Counted from the stretch's first letter, positions 17,547 through 26,647 are shown. The stretch: DNA of 64,000 nucleotides from Acidovorax sp. FJL06 (GCF_003852545.1 NZ_QAJR01000015.1:1-64000); one strand, 5' to 3'. Notes: generated by a model from the letters alone, not told the origin. Program-made: numbers and translations.

Positions 17547-19052
17547 ATGACCCACCCCCTTGCCACTCTGCGCACCCGCGCCGAAACCAGCGCATTCACC
17601 GAAACCTCCACCCACGCCGACGTGCTGGCCTTTGTGGACGCGCTGGGTGCCCTGGGCGATGCGCGGCTGCACGTTGGCGACTTTGGCGCAACCCCCGAAG
17701 ACCGCCTGCTGCCGCTGCTGGTGCTGTCGGCCCATGGCCACTTCACCCCCGCTGCCGCCTTGGCCAGTGGGCTGCCGGTGGTGCTGATCCTCTGCGGCAT
17801 CCATGCGGGCGAGGTGGAGGGCAAGGAGGCCGCGATGATGCTGGTGCGTGACCTGCTGCAGGGCCAGCATGGCGACCTGCTGCAGCACTGCACGCTGCTG
17901 GTGGTGCCGCTGTTCAACCCCGATGGCAACGACCGGCTGAGTGCCGACCACCGCCCGCTGGACATCGCCCACCTGCGTGGCCAGGACGGCCCGGCCCTGG
18001 TGGGCACGCGCAACAATGCGGCCGGCGTGAACCTGAACCGCGACTACATGCGCCAGCAGGCCCCCGAGATGCGCCTGCTGCAGACCCGCGTGTGCCAGCC
18101 CTGGAACCCGCACCTCACGCTCGACTGCCACGCCACCAACGGCTCCATCCACCGCTATGCGCTGACCTACGACATCCCGCACACCGAACACAGCGGCCGC
18201 AGCGAACCCGTGGCCTACCTGCGTGAGCGCATGATGCCCGCCGTGCAGGCGGCTGTGAAGCGCACCGAGGGGCTGGACACCTTCTGGTACGGCAACTTCG
18301 TGCGCGACGAGGGCGGGCAAGGCCAGGGCTGGATCACCTACACCCACCACCCGCGCTTTGGCTGCAACTACCGGGGGCTGACCAACCGGCTCGACGTGCT
18401 GCTGGAGGCGTATGCGTACATCGGCTTCGCGGCGCGGGTGCAGGTCACCTACGCCGTGCTGCGCGAAGCGCTGCACTACGTGGCCGCACATGGCCCGGAG
18501 ATCGTGCAGCTGCTGGCCGCCTGCGCCGAGCCGCCGCCGCAGGTGGCCATCCGCTACGCGCTGGAGGCCGTGCCGGACACCCAGGTGGAGGTGCTCACGC
18601 GCGCGCCCTACACGCTGCAGGGCGCGCCGGTGAGCGTGCAGGTGCCGCACTTTGCGCACTTCGTGCCCACGGCCCGGGTGCAGCGCCCCTGGGGCTATGC
18701 CATGCCCGCCGCTGCGGCCGAGCATCTGCGCGGCCACGGGCTGCAGGTGGCGCCGGTGCCGCCTGGCACCCGGCTGCAGCTGGAGGTGCCCACCTTCATC
18801 GCGCCCTGCGCCGAGCCCGGCCCCAAGATCCTGGAAGCCCAGGCCAGCACCTACTGGCGCGCCCGCCACGCGCGCACCGAGCGCGCCCTGCCCGAGGGCT
18901 GGTGCGTGGTGCCCAGCGGCCAGCCCCATGGCGCCATCGCCGTCTATGCCTGCGAGGCGGAAAGCGATGACGGGCTGGTGGCCAATGGCATCCTGCCGCC
19001 GCCCGTGGCGGGCGAGGAGATGGCGGTGTGGCGCGTGCTGCAGGCGCCCTGA
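17547..19052 (+). CDS. M14-family zinc carboxypeptidase-like protein
   Basis: A 501-residue metallopeptidase. Zinc ligands are visible as HAGEVEGKE (His86, Glu89) and LDCHATNG (His195). The substrate-binding Asn-Arg pair is in VNLNRDYMR (162-169). No signal peptide is seen, so it is probably cytoplasmic. It is longer than the minimal M14 domain, with a C-terminal beta-rich extension (about 330-500) seen in bacterial M14 members. ATG 17547 is preferred to GTG 17508 as it starts just before a conserved-looking segment. Substrate unknown. Confidence 0.85.
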   Translation: MTHPLATLRTRAETSAFTETSTHADVLAFVDALGALGDARLHVGDFGATPEDRLLPLLVLSAHGHFTPAAALASGLPVVLILCGIHAGEVEGKEAAMMLVRDLLQGQHGDLLQHCTLLVVPLFNPDGNDRLSADHRPLDIAHLRGQDGPALVGTRNNAAGVNLNRDYMRQQAPEMRLLQTRVCQPWNPHLTLDCHATNGSIHRYALTYDIPHTEHSGRSEPVAYLRERMMPAVQAAVKRTEGLDTFWYGNFVRDEGGQGQGWITYTHHPRFGCNYRGLTNRLDVLLEAYAYIGFAARVQVTYAVLREALHYVAAHGPEIVQLLAACAEPPPQVAIRYALEAVPDTQVEVLTRAPYTLQGAPVSVQVPHFAHFVPTARVQRPWGYAMPAAAAEHLRGHGLQVAPVPPGTRLQLEVPTFIAPCAEPGPKILEAQASTYWRARHARTERALPEGWCVVPSGQPHGAIAVYACEAESDDGLVANGILPPPVAGEEMAVWRVLQAP

Positions 19053-19363
19053 CGGCCTAGGGAAGAATCCACCGCACCCAGGGCAGTGCTTGCTGGGCTG
19101 TGAGGGCCGGGGCAGAGTGCCTGGTTGTGCGTCAGCTTTCTTCCCGGCCGCGCGCCCTGGCGATCGTGTGGCCCCGAAAAGAGCGATCGCGCCCTCTCAC
19201 CGATGCGCTCTCTCCGGGCGCTGCGTGCCCGGAGAGGCGGCCAGGTCTGGCGGGGCCCGCCCCCCCGTGGCTTTGCGGCTTTGAACAGGTTCGTACGCAT
19301 TCATTGCTTTCCGTCGGGTTCTGTTTCATGTAGAAACACACCGAGATGACAGGAGGGGTTGTG
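19053..19363. other. Intergenic region upstream of the FimV-like gene
   Basis: This 311-base gap has no convincing gene. It contains a perfect 10-bp inverted repeat (CTCTCCGGGC at 19210-19219, GCCCGGAGAG at 19227-19236, 7-base loop) and two nearby CGATCG palindromes. The 3-prime end holds AGGAGG at 19351-19356, the binding site for the next gene. Confidence 0.6.
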
Positions 19364-20641
19364 ATGATTCGTAACTCGTTGATCGTCGTTGTCGTGGGCC
19401 TTGCGGTGGAGGGCGCCGGGGCGCTGTCCCTGGGGGCGCCCCAGGGACAGGTGTGGCTGGGAAAACCCATCGACCTGGGCTTTGAAGTCCAGTTGGACCC
19501 GGGCATGTCGGTGGACGCCGCGTGCCCGCAGGCGCGCCTGGTGTCTGGCGACCAGCCGATCCCGGCGGGGCGCGTGCAGGTGGGCCTGCAGCCGGGTGAG
19601 CCGGGGCGCAATCCGGTGGTGCGGGTCCAGTCTTCGCACCTGGCGGACGAGCCGGTGCTGATGGCCCAGGTGTCGATCAGTTGCACCGGCAGGGTGATGC
19701 GCGAATACACCTTTTTGGCGGACCTGCCGCCCACTGTTGCAGGGGGTACCCGGCCCATTGCGATCCCCTGGGACGTGCCGGCGCTGGAGGTTGCAGCGCC
19801 CCGGGGGGGAGCTGCTGCGGCGGACGGGGCCCTCGCGGTGGAGGGCGGAGCCCTGCCGCCGCGCAAGGCCTCAGCGGGTGAGCGCGTGGCGCGCAGGGCG
19901 GTGCGCCGGCCCTCGGTGTCTGTGGCGCGCAGCCCTTCGGGCGCCACGGTGGCGCCGCGCAGCCATGGCGCACCGGCCGAGCGGCCGCAGGAGGCCATGT
20001 CTCCCGCACCCCAGGTGGTGGCCAAGGCCGAGGCACAGGCCGAGGCAAAAGCACCGTCTCCCGCCGAGGCCCCGACGTTGGCATCTGCGCCAGCGGCGCC
20101 CGACGCGATCACAACCGCAGCGGGCCCGGCCAGGCCCCGGCTGGTGATGGAACCCCTGTCGATGCTGGTCACGCCGGCAATGTCCGGGGCGCAGTCCGCA
20201 CCGGATGCCGCCACACTGGGCGCGGCGCAGCCCTCGGCCCTGGTGGGCAATGCGCTGTCCGGGCTGGGGTCTGAAGGGGCACGCATGCAGGCCCTGCAGG
20301 CTGAAATCGAACGCATGCGGGCGCAGGCCGAGCAGGACCGCCAAGCCACGCTGGCCTTGTTGGCGCGGCTGGAGAAGGTGGGCACGGGGTACTTTCCCGC
20401 TTCCTTGGCGTATGGCCTTCTGGGGCTATTGGGGTTGACGATGTTGGCCGCCGCCTGGGGGACCATGCGCATGCGCCGTGCCTTGGACGCATCGAACGCG
20501 GCGTGGCGCAACACGCTGACGGCCTATGCGGCGCAAGCGCCGGTGCCCCCGGCGGGGGCGGGTGCACCTGCGCATCGGGTGCCAGCAGCACCCCAGGCGG
20601 GGCAGGGGGGCCATGCGGCCGCTTTGCAAGGTGCGGGCTGA
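19364..20641 (+). CDS. Short FimV-like N-terminal domain protein
   Basis: A 425-residue exported or membrane-anchored protein. After a hydrophobic signal (5-25) comes a beta-rich domain with GQVWLGKPIDLGFEVQLDPG and, at its end, SCTGRVMREYTFLADLP. This is the layout of the FimV/HubP N-terminal domain, which ends in G-R-x-x-R-E-Y-T-x-L-x-D-x-P. The middle (about 135-290) is Ala/Pro-rich and low complexity. A coiled coil (about 300-340) and one membrane helix (345-365) follow. LysM and TPR modules of full FimV are absent. ATG 19364 has AGGAGG seven bases upstream. A polar or cell-envelope role is inferred. Confidence 0.75.
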   Translation: MIRNSLIVVVVGLAVEGAGALSLGAPQGQVWLGKPIDLGFEVQLDPGMSVDAACPQARLVSGDQPIPAGRVQVGLQPGEPGRNPVVRVQSSHLADEPVLMAQVSISCTGRVMREYTFLADLPPTVAGGTRPIAIPWDVPALEVAAPRGGAAAADGALAVEGGALPPRKASAGERVARRAVRRPSVSVARSPSGATVAPRSHGAPAERPQEAMSPAPQVVAKAEAQAEAKAPSPAEAPTLASAPAAPDAITTAAGPARPRLVMEPLSMLVTPAMSGAQSAPDAATLGAAQPSALVGNALSGLGSEGARMQALQAEIERMRAQAEQDRQATLALLARLEKVGTGYFPASLAYGLLGLLGLTMLAAAWGTMRMRRALDASNAAWRNTLTAYAAQAPVPPAGAGAPAHRVPAAPQAGQGGHAAALQGAG

Positions 20642-20713
20642 GGGAGGCAGCGCACGGGACGGGGGTTGCCGGCGCAATGGATTGGCCGCCGCCTTCAGGT
20701 CGTCAACAGGTTC

Positions 20714-21766
20714 TCAACGCGGCCAGGACCGCAGCCCCAGCTCCTGCGCCAGGCGGCGGTAGTCGGCCAGGCTGCGCTGCACATAGTCCTCCAGCGCGGC
20801 GCCGCTCAGGGCAAAGGGGTAGAGGCCATGGCGGGCGCACAACGCGGCATAGCCCGGGGCGGCCTGGGCCTCCTGCAGTGCGTGGGTCCAGGCGCGGGCA
20901 TCGGCGTCGGGCACGCTGGCGGCCATGTACAAACCGCGCACGGTGGTCCACAGCAGGTCGACCCCTTGCTCGCGCGCCGTGGGCAGGGCGGCCAGCGCGC
21001 CTGGCAGGCGTGCGGGGGCCAGCACCGCCAGGATGCGCAGCGGCACGCCCTCGGCGGCGGCCTTCATGGCCTCGGCCGCATCGCCGGTGAAGAGGTCGAT
21101 GTGCCGCCCGCCCAGGGCCTTGAGCGCCTCGCCCCCGCCTTCGAAGGACACGAAGCGCATGCGCTTGTGGTCTTGCCCCGCAGCCCGCACCAGCAGGGCT
21201 GCCTTGACCCAGTCCTGGCTGCCCAGCGTGCCGCCCGCGCCAAACACCACGCGGACCGAATCCCTTTGCAAGGCGGTGACGACATCCTGCAGGCGCTGGT
21301 GGGGGGCATCGCGGTGCACGGCCACCACGCCGTAGTCGTTGCCCAGCGTGGCAATCCAGCGCACGGCGCTGACCGGGTGGGGGCCGAAGCGGCCCTGTGC
21401 AATGTTGAGCAGCGAGCCGCTCGAAAACGCCACCAGCGTGCCAGGCCCGCCCAGCCGCCCGGTGGCCACCTGGTCGAACGCCACCGCCCCAATGCCCCCG
21501 GGCAGGTAGCGCGTGCGCAGCGGCGCCCTGCCGGGGCGCACGGCCTGCAGGGCCTGGGCGGCCAGTCCGCAGGTCAGGTCGAACCCGCCGCCTGGGCGCG
21601 AGGGGGCAATGCACTCGGCCGGCTCGGTGGAGGCGTCGCCCACGGCCCTGGCCATGGGCGCCATGCCGGCGCTGGCACAGGCCGCCAGCGTCAGCAGGGC
21701 CTGGCGGCGGTTGCCCTGCGCGGGCGGCTGGGGCGCGGCGGCAGGTGGGTGCGGGCGGGGCGGCAT
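20714..21766 (-). CDS. Bug/TctC-type periplasmic binding protein
   Basis: A 350-residue solute receptor of the tripartite tricarboxylate transporter type. The N-terminal region has a signal-like NRRQALLTLAACASAG. The core has IAPSRPGGGFDLTCGLAAQAL and YLPGGIGAVAF, the Bug-fold ligand loops. It follows the TctD/TctE genes in the same direction, only 32 bases after the kinase stop, so it is likely co-transcribed. An alternative GTG at 21814 would overlap the kinase. No TctA or TctB permease is nearby. It may act as a signalling receptor for the kinase. Confidence 0.85.
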   Translation of the reverse strand: MPPRPHPPAAAPQPPAQGNRRQALLTLAACASAGMAPMARAVGDASTEPAECIAPSRPGGGFDLTCGLAAQALQAVRPGRAPLRTRYLPGGIGAVAFDQVATGRLGGPGTLVAFSSGSLLNIAQGRFGPHPVSAVRWIATLGNDYGVVAVHRDAPHQRLQDVVTALQRDSVRVVFGAGGTLGSQDWVKAALLVRAAGQDHKRMRFVSFEGGGEALKALGGRHIDLFTGDAAEAMKAAAEGVPLRILAVLAPARLPGALAALPTAREQGVDLLWTTVRGLYMAASVPDADARAWTHALQEAQAAPGYAALCARHGLYPFALSGAALEDYVQRSLADYRRLAQELGLRSWPR

Positions 21767-21798
21767 GGTGCGGAGGGGCGGGATAGCGTGCGGCGCGG

Positions 21799-23187
21799 TC
21801 AGGCGCGGGGCCACCAGAGTATCGCCAGAAGCCCCGGGCCTGCAGCGCGCGCCTGCAGGCGCAGGCTGCCCCGGTGGCGCTCGGCAATCGACCGCGCAAT
21901 GGCCAGCCCCAGGCCCGAGCCGCCCGCCGTGGCCTGCGAGCCGCGCCGGTAGCGCTGGCCCAGGGCGTCGCGCTCGTCGGGCGGCAGGCCGGGGCCGTTG
22001 TCTTCCACGCCGATGCTCCAGCCCAGGCTGTCGCCTGCGGCCGACACGGTGATGGTGCCCTGGGCCGGGGTGTAGGCAATGGCATTGGCTGCCAGGTTGG
22101 TCAGGGCCTCGCGCAGCAGGCCACTGTCGCCCACGGCCTCGATGCCCGGGGCGGGCGTCTGGATGCCAAAGTCGATCTGCTTGGCGCGTGCCTGGGGCAG
22201 CAGCTCCAGCGCCACGGTGCGCAGCAGCGCGGCCAGGTCGAACGGGGCCAGTTCCACCGCCGCCGTGTCGCTGCGGCCCAGCGCCAGCAGCTGCTGGGTG
22301 CTGCGCGTGGCGCGGGCGATCTCGCCACCGATGGCGGCCAGCGTGTGCTGCACCTGGGCGGCGTCGCCCTCGCGGCGGGCGTAGTCGATCTGCATCTGCA
22401 GCGTGGTGAGGTGGGTGCGCAGCTGGTGGGAGGCATCGTCCAGAAACTGCCGCTGCTGCGCCACCAGGCCCTGCATGCGCGCCATCTGCTGGTTGACGGC
22501 ACCCACCAGCGGGCGGATGTCGGCGGGCAGGTCGGCATCGGCCAGTGGCGTCATGTCATCGGGCTTGCGTGCCTGCACCTCGTGGGCCAGCCGTGCCAGC
22601 GGGCGCAGCGCAATCGCCAGCAGCGTGGCCGTGCCCAGCACCATCAGGGCCAGCACCAGGGCGTCGCGCTGCGCGGCGCGGCGCACGAAGCGGTGGGTGA
22701 AGTCCTGCCGCGACCGGGTGCTTTCGGCCACCTGCACCAGCACCGTGGGCGCGGGCGAAGCGGAGTCGGTGGCACGGCGGTAGGCCGCCAGCCGCACCGA
22801 TTCACCGAAGTAGGTGGCGTCATAGAACTGCGGCACGCCGGGCTCCAGCGGTGCGGGCGGCAGAGGCAGGTCGGCGTTGCCCAGCTCGACCAGGCCATCG
22901 GACGACGCGACCCGGAAATACACGTTGCCGCTGGCCGTGAGTTCAAAGAACTCCAGCATGCTGTAGGGCAGCTCGACCGCAAGCCCGCCCGACGCACTGG
23001 AGATGTTGGCGTCAATGGCCTTGAGCGCGCCCAGCAGCGAGCGGTCATAGGCCGCGTTGGCCGCCTCCAGTGCGTCGTGCCGCGTCATCCACAGCTCCAC
23101 CCCGGTCACCACGGCCAGCAGCGGCAGCAGCAGCCAGGCGAGCAGCCGCCACAGGCTGGCACGGCGCAGGCGTGCGCTCAGGCCCAT
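21799..23187 (-). CDS. tctE: Sensor histidine kinase, TctE-like
   Basis: A 462-residue membrane kinase. A first membrane span (11-33), a periplasmic sensor (34-172) of the 2CSK_N type, a second span (173-195), a HAMP-like linker, then the dimerisation domain with the phosphorylated His254 in DASHQLRTHLT. The usual Pro after RT is His here. The C-terminal ATPase domain has N, G1 and G2 boxes: NLAANAIAYTP, VEDNGPGLPP, GGSGLGLAIARSIA. Starts three bases after the regulator stop. By family it senses tricarboxylates with TctD. Confidence 0.92.
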   Translation of the reverse strand: MGLSARLRRASLWRLLAWLLLPLLAVVTGVELWMTRHDALEAANAAYDRSLLGALKAIDANISSASGGLAVELPYSMLEFFELTASGNVYFRVASSDGLVELGNADLPLPPAPLEPGVPQFYDATYFGESVRLAAYRRATDSASPAPTVLVQVAESTRSRQDFTHRFVRRAAQRDALVLALMVLGTATLLAIALRPLARLAHEVQARKPDDMTPLADADLPADIRPLVGAVNQQMARMQGLVAQQRQFLDDASHQLRTHLTTLQMQIDYARREGDAAQVQHTLAAIGGEIARATRSTQQLLALGRSDTAAVELAPFDLAALLRTVALELLPQARAKQIDFGIQTPAPGIEAVGDSGLLREALTNLAANAIAYTPAQGTITVSAAGDSLGWSIGVEDNGPGLPPDERDALGQRYRRGSQATAGGSGLGLAIARSIAERHRGSLRLQARAAGPGLLAILWWPRA

Positions 23188-23190
23188 GGC

Positions 23191-23859
23191 TCAGTCCGCC
23201 GACTCAAGCGCATAACCCAGCCCACGCAGCGTCACGATGCGCACGCCGCTGCCATCCAGCCGTTTGCGCAGCCGGTGCACAAACACCTCCACCGCTTCGG
23301 GGTGCACGTCCTCGTCGTCGGAGAACACGCGGTCCAGGATCTGCTGCTTGGAGAAGGGCTCGCCGCTGCGCTGCACCAGCACGCGCAGCACGGCCTGCTC
23401 GCGTGGTGACAGGGCCAGGGGCTCGCCATGCAGCGCGAACTGCTTGCGAGCGCTGTCGAACACCAGCGGGCCGCAGGCCAGGCGCGGGTGCTCGTTGCCA
23501 CGCGCACGGCGCACCAGCGCATGCAGGCGGGCCTCCAGCTCGGCCAGCTCAAAAGGCTTGGCCAGAAAGTCGTCGGCCCCGGCGTTGAGCGAACGCACAC
23601 GCTCGTCCAGCGAGTCGCGGGCCGTGAGGATCAGTGCGGGCAGGCGCTGGTCGCGGTCGCGCAGGCGCTGCAGCACGGCATGGCCGTCCAGCCCGGGCAA
23701 GCCCAGGTCCAGCACCAGCGCATCGTGGTCGTGCCGTTGCAGCGCGCGGTCGGCCAGGCGCCCGTCGTTCACCCATTCCACCTGGATGCCCGCGTGCTCC
23801 AGCGCCCGGCTCAGCCAGGTGCCCAGGTTGTGGTCGTCTTCGGCCAGGAGGATGCGCAT
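23191..23859 (-). CDS. tctD: Response regulator, TctD-like (OmpR family)
   Basis: A 222-residue regulator. The receiver domain has the acidic pair EDD (7-9), the phosphoacceptor Asp51 in LVLDLGLPGLDG, Thr and Lys104-type residues (LTARDS, AKPFEL). The C-terminal winged helix (about 125-220) ends VEVFVHRLRKRLDGSGVRIVTLRGLGYALE. First gene of the TctD-TctE-Bug operon. Its target is probably a citrate or related uptake locus outside this window. Confidence 0.93.
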   Translation of the reverse strand: MRILLAEDDHNLGTWLSRALEHAGIQVEWVNDGRLADRALQRHDHDALVLDLGLPGLDGHAVLQRLRDRDQRLPALILTARDSLDERVRSLNAGADDFLAKPFELAELEARLHALVRRARGNEHPRLACGPLVFDSARKQFALHGEPLALSPREQAVLRVLVQRSGEPFSKQQILDRVFSDDEDVHPEAVEVFVHRLRKRLDGSGVRIVTLRGLGYALESAD

Positions 23860-23894
23860 GGGGGGATGCTACTGCCCTTGTGGGACGGCTTCGC

Positions 23895-24014
23895 TCTAGC
23901 GCGCACTGGTGGACACTGGCGCGCCCCAAGCCAGTGCCACCGTGGAGCGGGCTCTGCCCGGCCACGGGTGGCGTCCCCCTGGGGGGAAGGCGCGAAGCGG
24001 CTCAGGGGGGCTTC
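23895..24014 (-). repeat. Dispersed GC-rich intergenic repeat, copy B
   Basis: On the minus strand it reads CCCCCCTGAGCCGCTTCG, CGCCTTCCCCCCAGGGGGAC, and later CTGGCTTGGGGCGCGCCAGT. These blocks match copy A at 16196 in order. It lies immediately 3-prime of the Bug gene at 24015 and upstream of tctD. Confidence 0.75.
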
Positions 24015-25025
24015 CTAGTCTGGCTTCACCTTCGCCCGCAGCAGCACCTTCTTCCAGCGCTCCTGCTCGGCCGCGATGAACTGCGCGAACTGCGCGGGCG
24101 TGCCGCCAATCGCTTCGGCGGCATCGGCATTCAGGCGCTCCAGCGAGGCGGGGGCCTTGACGGCCTTGGCGGTTTCGGTGGCCAGCTTGTCGAGATGGGC
24201 CGGGGCCAGGTTGGCGGGGGCGAGCATGCCGTACCACTGGGTCATCTCGAAGCCCGGAAAGCCCTGTTCGGCCACCGTGGCCACGTCGGGCAACTGGGGC
24301 AGGCGTTTGGCCGAACCGGTGGCAATGCAGCGCACCTTGCCCGACTTGATGAACGGCAGGATGGCGGCGGCGCCCACGGCCGAGGCCTCAAGGCGGCCCG
24401 AGAGCAGGTCGGTCATCATGGGGCCGGTGCCGCGGTAGGGCACGTGCAGCATGAACAGGTCGGCCGTCATCTTGAGGTATTCAAACGCCAGGTGCCCCGC
24501 GCTGCCGTTGCCGGCCGAGCCGTAGCTGAACTTGCCCGGGTTCTTCTTCACGTAGGCGATGAACTCCTTGAGGTTCTTGGCCGGCACATCGGGGTGCACC
24601 ACGTACAGGCTGGGCACCTTGGCCAGCAGGCTCACGGGCTTGAAGTCCTTGTTGGCGTCGTAGGGCAGCTTGTCGAAGATGAAGGGGTTCACGGCCAGTG
24701 TGCCGATGTGGCCCAGGATCAGCGTGTGCTGGTCTTCCGCGCGGGCAACTTCGCCCATGGCGATGTTGCCGGCGGCGCCGGGCTTGTTGTCCACGTACAC
24801 GCTCTGGCCCAGGGTCTTGCCCAGTTCGACAGCGGTGGATCGGGCCACGATCTCGGAGCTGCCGCCGGGGGCAAACGGCACCACGAAGCGCACGGACTTG
24901 GCGGGCCAGGCGGCCTGCGCCGAGGCGCCTGCGGGCAGCAGGCCGCCCAGGGCCAGTGCGCTGCCGGCGCCGAGCAGATGGCGCCGGGTGGGGGACAAAA
25001 GGGCGGGGTGTTCGTGTGAAAGCAT
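24015..25025 (-). CDS. Bug-type tripartite tricarboxylate transporter receptor
   Basis: A 336-residue periplasmic binding protein. The signal peptide covers about residues 1-37, with RRHLLGAGSALALGGLLPAGASAQA (twin-arginine-like RR). The mature domain starts WPAKSVRFVVPFAPGGSSEIVARSTAVELGK, the standard Bug opening, with VDNKPGAAGNIAMGEVARA. ATG 25025 has a GGAG site nine bases upstream; a TTG at 25043 is the alternative. It lies upstream of the TctDE operon in the same orientation. Ligand probably a carboxylate. Confidence 0.93.
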   Translation of the reverse strand: MLSHEHPALLSPTRRHLLGAGSALALGGLLPAGASAQAAWPAKSVRFVVPFAPGGSSEIVARSTAVELGKTLGQSVYVDNKPGAAGNIAMGEVARAEDQHTLILGHIGTLAVNPFIFDKLPYDANKDFKPVSLLAKVPSLYVVHPDVPAKNLKEFIAYVKKNPGKFSYGSAGNGSAGHLAFEYLKMTADLFMLHVPYRGTGPMMTDLLSGRLEASAVGAAAILPFIKSGKVRCIATGSAKRLPQLPDVATVAEQGFPGFEMTQWYGMLAPANLAPAHLDKLATETAKAVKAPASLERLNADAAEAIGGTPAQFAQFIAAEQERWKKVLLRAKVKPD

Positions 25026-25154
25026 GGGGGGTGTCTCCGTCAAAGCAAAAGGCGCATGCGGTATGCGTGTGGCGCCATGGTGCCGGGCGCGGGCTTTCGG
25101 AATGCTGTCAGCGGGATTGGTAGTTACCCGGGGGTCATGCCCCGGGGGGCGGCT

Positions 25155-26495
25155 TCAGCCCGCCGTGATGCAGGCGGCCACGGCGGTGCCGCTGAGCACG
25201 GCGCCCTCCAGCGTGGCGGGGTAGGGGCCTTGCACATAGTCGCCGCAGGCTGTCAGCCCGGGCAGCACCTGCATGCCGGGGCGCTGCAGGCCGGGGGTGC
25301 AGGCAAAGGTGGCACGTTTTTCCACCACGGTCTGCACGGGCTGCAGGCCAGGCAGTGCCAGTTGCGTGGCGGCCTGTTGCAGCACCTGCTGCTCGATCTG
25401 GGCCCGGTCGCCGTCGCTGGCGCTCACCACGAAAGCCAGCAGCCCGTGCTGGCCGTCAAGCTGGCCCCGGTCGAACACGAACTGCGCCGGGTGCGCGGCG
25501 GTGTTGCGCAGCGCCAGCATGGGCTGAGGCAGGCGTGCGCTCTGGGCATGGGCATAGACGGTGGTGATGGCCTCAAAACGCAGGGTGCTGGCCGCAGCGC
25601 TCCAGCGGCCCGCCGCCGCCAGGCCCGCGGTGCCTGCCAGGCCTTCGGCGAGCCGGCTGGCCTCCCAGGAGGGGCAGGCCAGGGTGACGTGGTCGAACGC
25701 TTCGGGGGCATCGGCCTCTTTGGCTGCGTTGCCGGTGCCCACCAGTTGCCAGCGCCCGCCTGGCAGGGGCAACAGGCGCTGAATGCGCTGGCCGGTGATG
25801 ACCTGCCCGCCATGGCGTGGCAGCCAACGTGCGGCCGCCTCGGGAAACAGGGCGCCCAGGTCAGCGCGCGGCAGCAGCAGGTTGGAGCCGCCACGTCCGC
25901 TGAACAGGCTGTCCTGCAGCACACGCAGAAACACCTGGCCGCTGGCCTCATGTGCCGGGGTGTTGAGGGCCGACACGCACAGCGGGTCGATGAACTCGGC
26001 CATCAGGCGCGGGGTGAGCGGGGCGCACAGTGCGGCCACCGAGGTCTGGGGTGCGCAGCGAAAGCCGCGCAGTTGCCAGGCGGTGGCCGTGCGCAGCAGC
26101 GCCAGCTTGTCGCGCCAGTGCCAGCCTTTGGCGCGGGCGATGCCCAGCAAAGCATCCAGCGGGGGCGGCAGGTTGGGCAGTTGAAGGCCCTGGCCGTCGG
26201 GAAACTGCAGCGTGAGCGGCAGGCGCAGCAGGGCGGTTTGTGCGTCCACCCCCACCAGCCGCATCAGGCGCAGGCTTTCGGTGTAGGCGCCGATGAGGAT
26301 GTGCTGGCCATTGTCGAGCGTGGCGGGGCTGCCGCCCGGCAAGGTGCCCTGCACGGCGCGCGCGCGGCCACCCACGGTGCGCGCGGCCTCGAACACGGTG
26401 ACCCGGCGGCCCGCTTGGGTGTGGGCAATGGCGGCGGCCATGCCGGCCCAGCCCGCGCCAACCACCGCGACGTTCACGGCGACTTTCATACCCAA
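25155..26495 (-). CDS. hpnE: Hydroxysqualene dehydroxylase
   Basis: A 446-residue FAD-dependent amine-oxidase-family enzyme. The dinucleotide-binding motif VAVVGAGWAGMAAA is at about 9-22, followed by VTVFEAARTVGGRAR. The C-terminal FAD contact is GLTACGDYVQGPYPATLEGAVLSGTAVA. HpnE completes squalene synthesis from hydroxysqualene after HpnC and HpnD. It follows hpnD in the same direction after a repeat. TTG at 26495 has better spacing to GGAG (six bases) than ATG at 26489 (twelve), so either could be used. A phytoene-desaturase-like role is a weaker alternative. Confidence 0.85.
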   Translation of the reverse strand: MGMKVAVNVAVVGAGWAGMAAAIAHTQAGRRVTVFEAARTVGGRARAVQGTLPGGSPATLDNGQHILIGAYTESLRLMRLVGVDAQTALLRLPLTLQFPDGQGLQLPNLPPPLDALLGIARAKGWHWRDKLALLRTATAWQLRGFRCAPQTSVAALCAPLTPRLMAEFIDPLCVSALNTPAHEASGQVFLRVLQDSLFSGRGGSNLLLPRADLGALFPEAAARWLPRHGGQVITGQRIQRLLPLPGGRWQLVGTGNAAKEADAPEAFDHVTLACPSWEASRLAEGLAGTAGLAAAGRWSAAASTLRFEAITTVYAHAQSARLPQPMLALRNTAAHPAQFVFDRGQLDGQHGLLAFVVSASDGDRAQIEQQVLQQAATQLALPGLQPVQTVVEKRATFACTPGLQRPGMQVLPGLTACGDYVQGPYPATLEGAVLSGTAVAACITAG

Positions 26496-26529
26496 CTACA
26501 TCTCCAGAGAAGGATCCGGACGCATGCGA

Positions 26530-26642
26530 CCGGCGTGGCCCAGGCCAGCGCCACCGCGCAAGGGCCGCCCCGCCGCGCTGGTGGCGTCCCCCTTCCCGGC
26601 GAAGCCGAGAGAAGGGGGAAGCGGCGCAGCCGCACAGGGGGT
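26530..26642 (-). repeat. Dispersed GC-rich intergenic repeat, copy C
   Basis: On the minus strand this begins CCCCCTGTGCGGCTGCGCCG, then has a TTCCCCC/GGGGGA pair and the core GGCGGGGCGGCCCTTGC, then CTGGCCTGGGCCACGCC. It shares these blocks with copies A and B. It fills the gap between hpnD and hpnE. Confidence 0.75.
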
Positions 26643-26647
26643 TGCAT

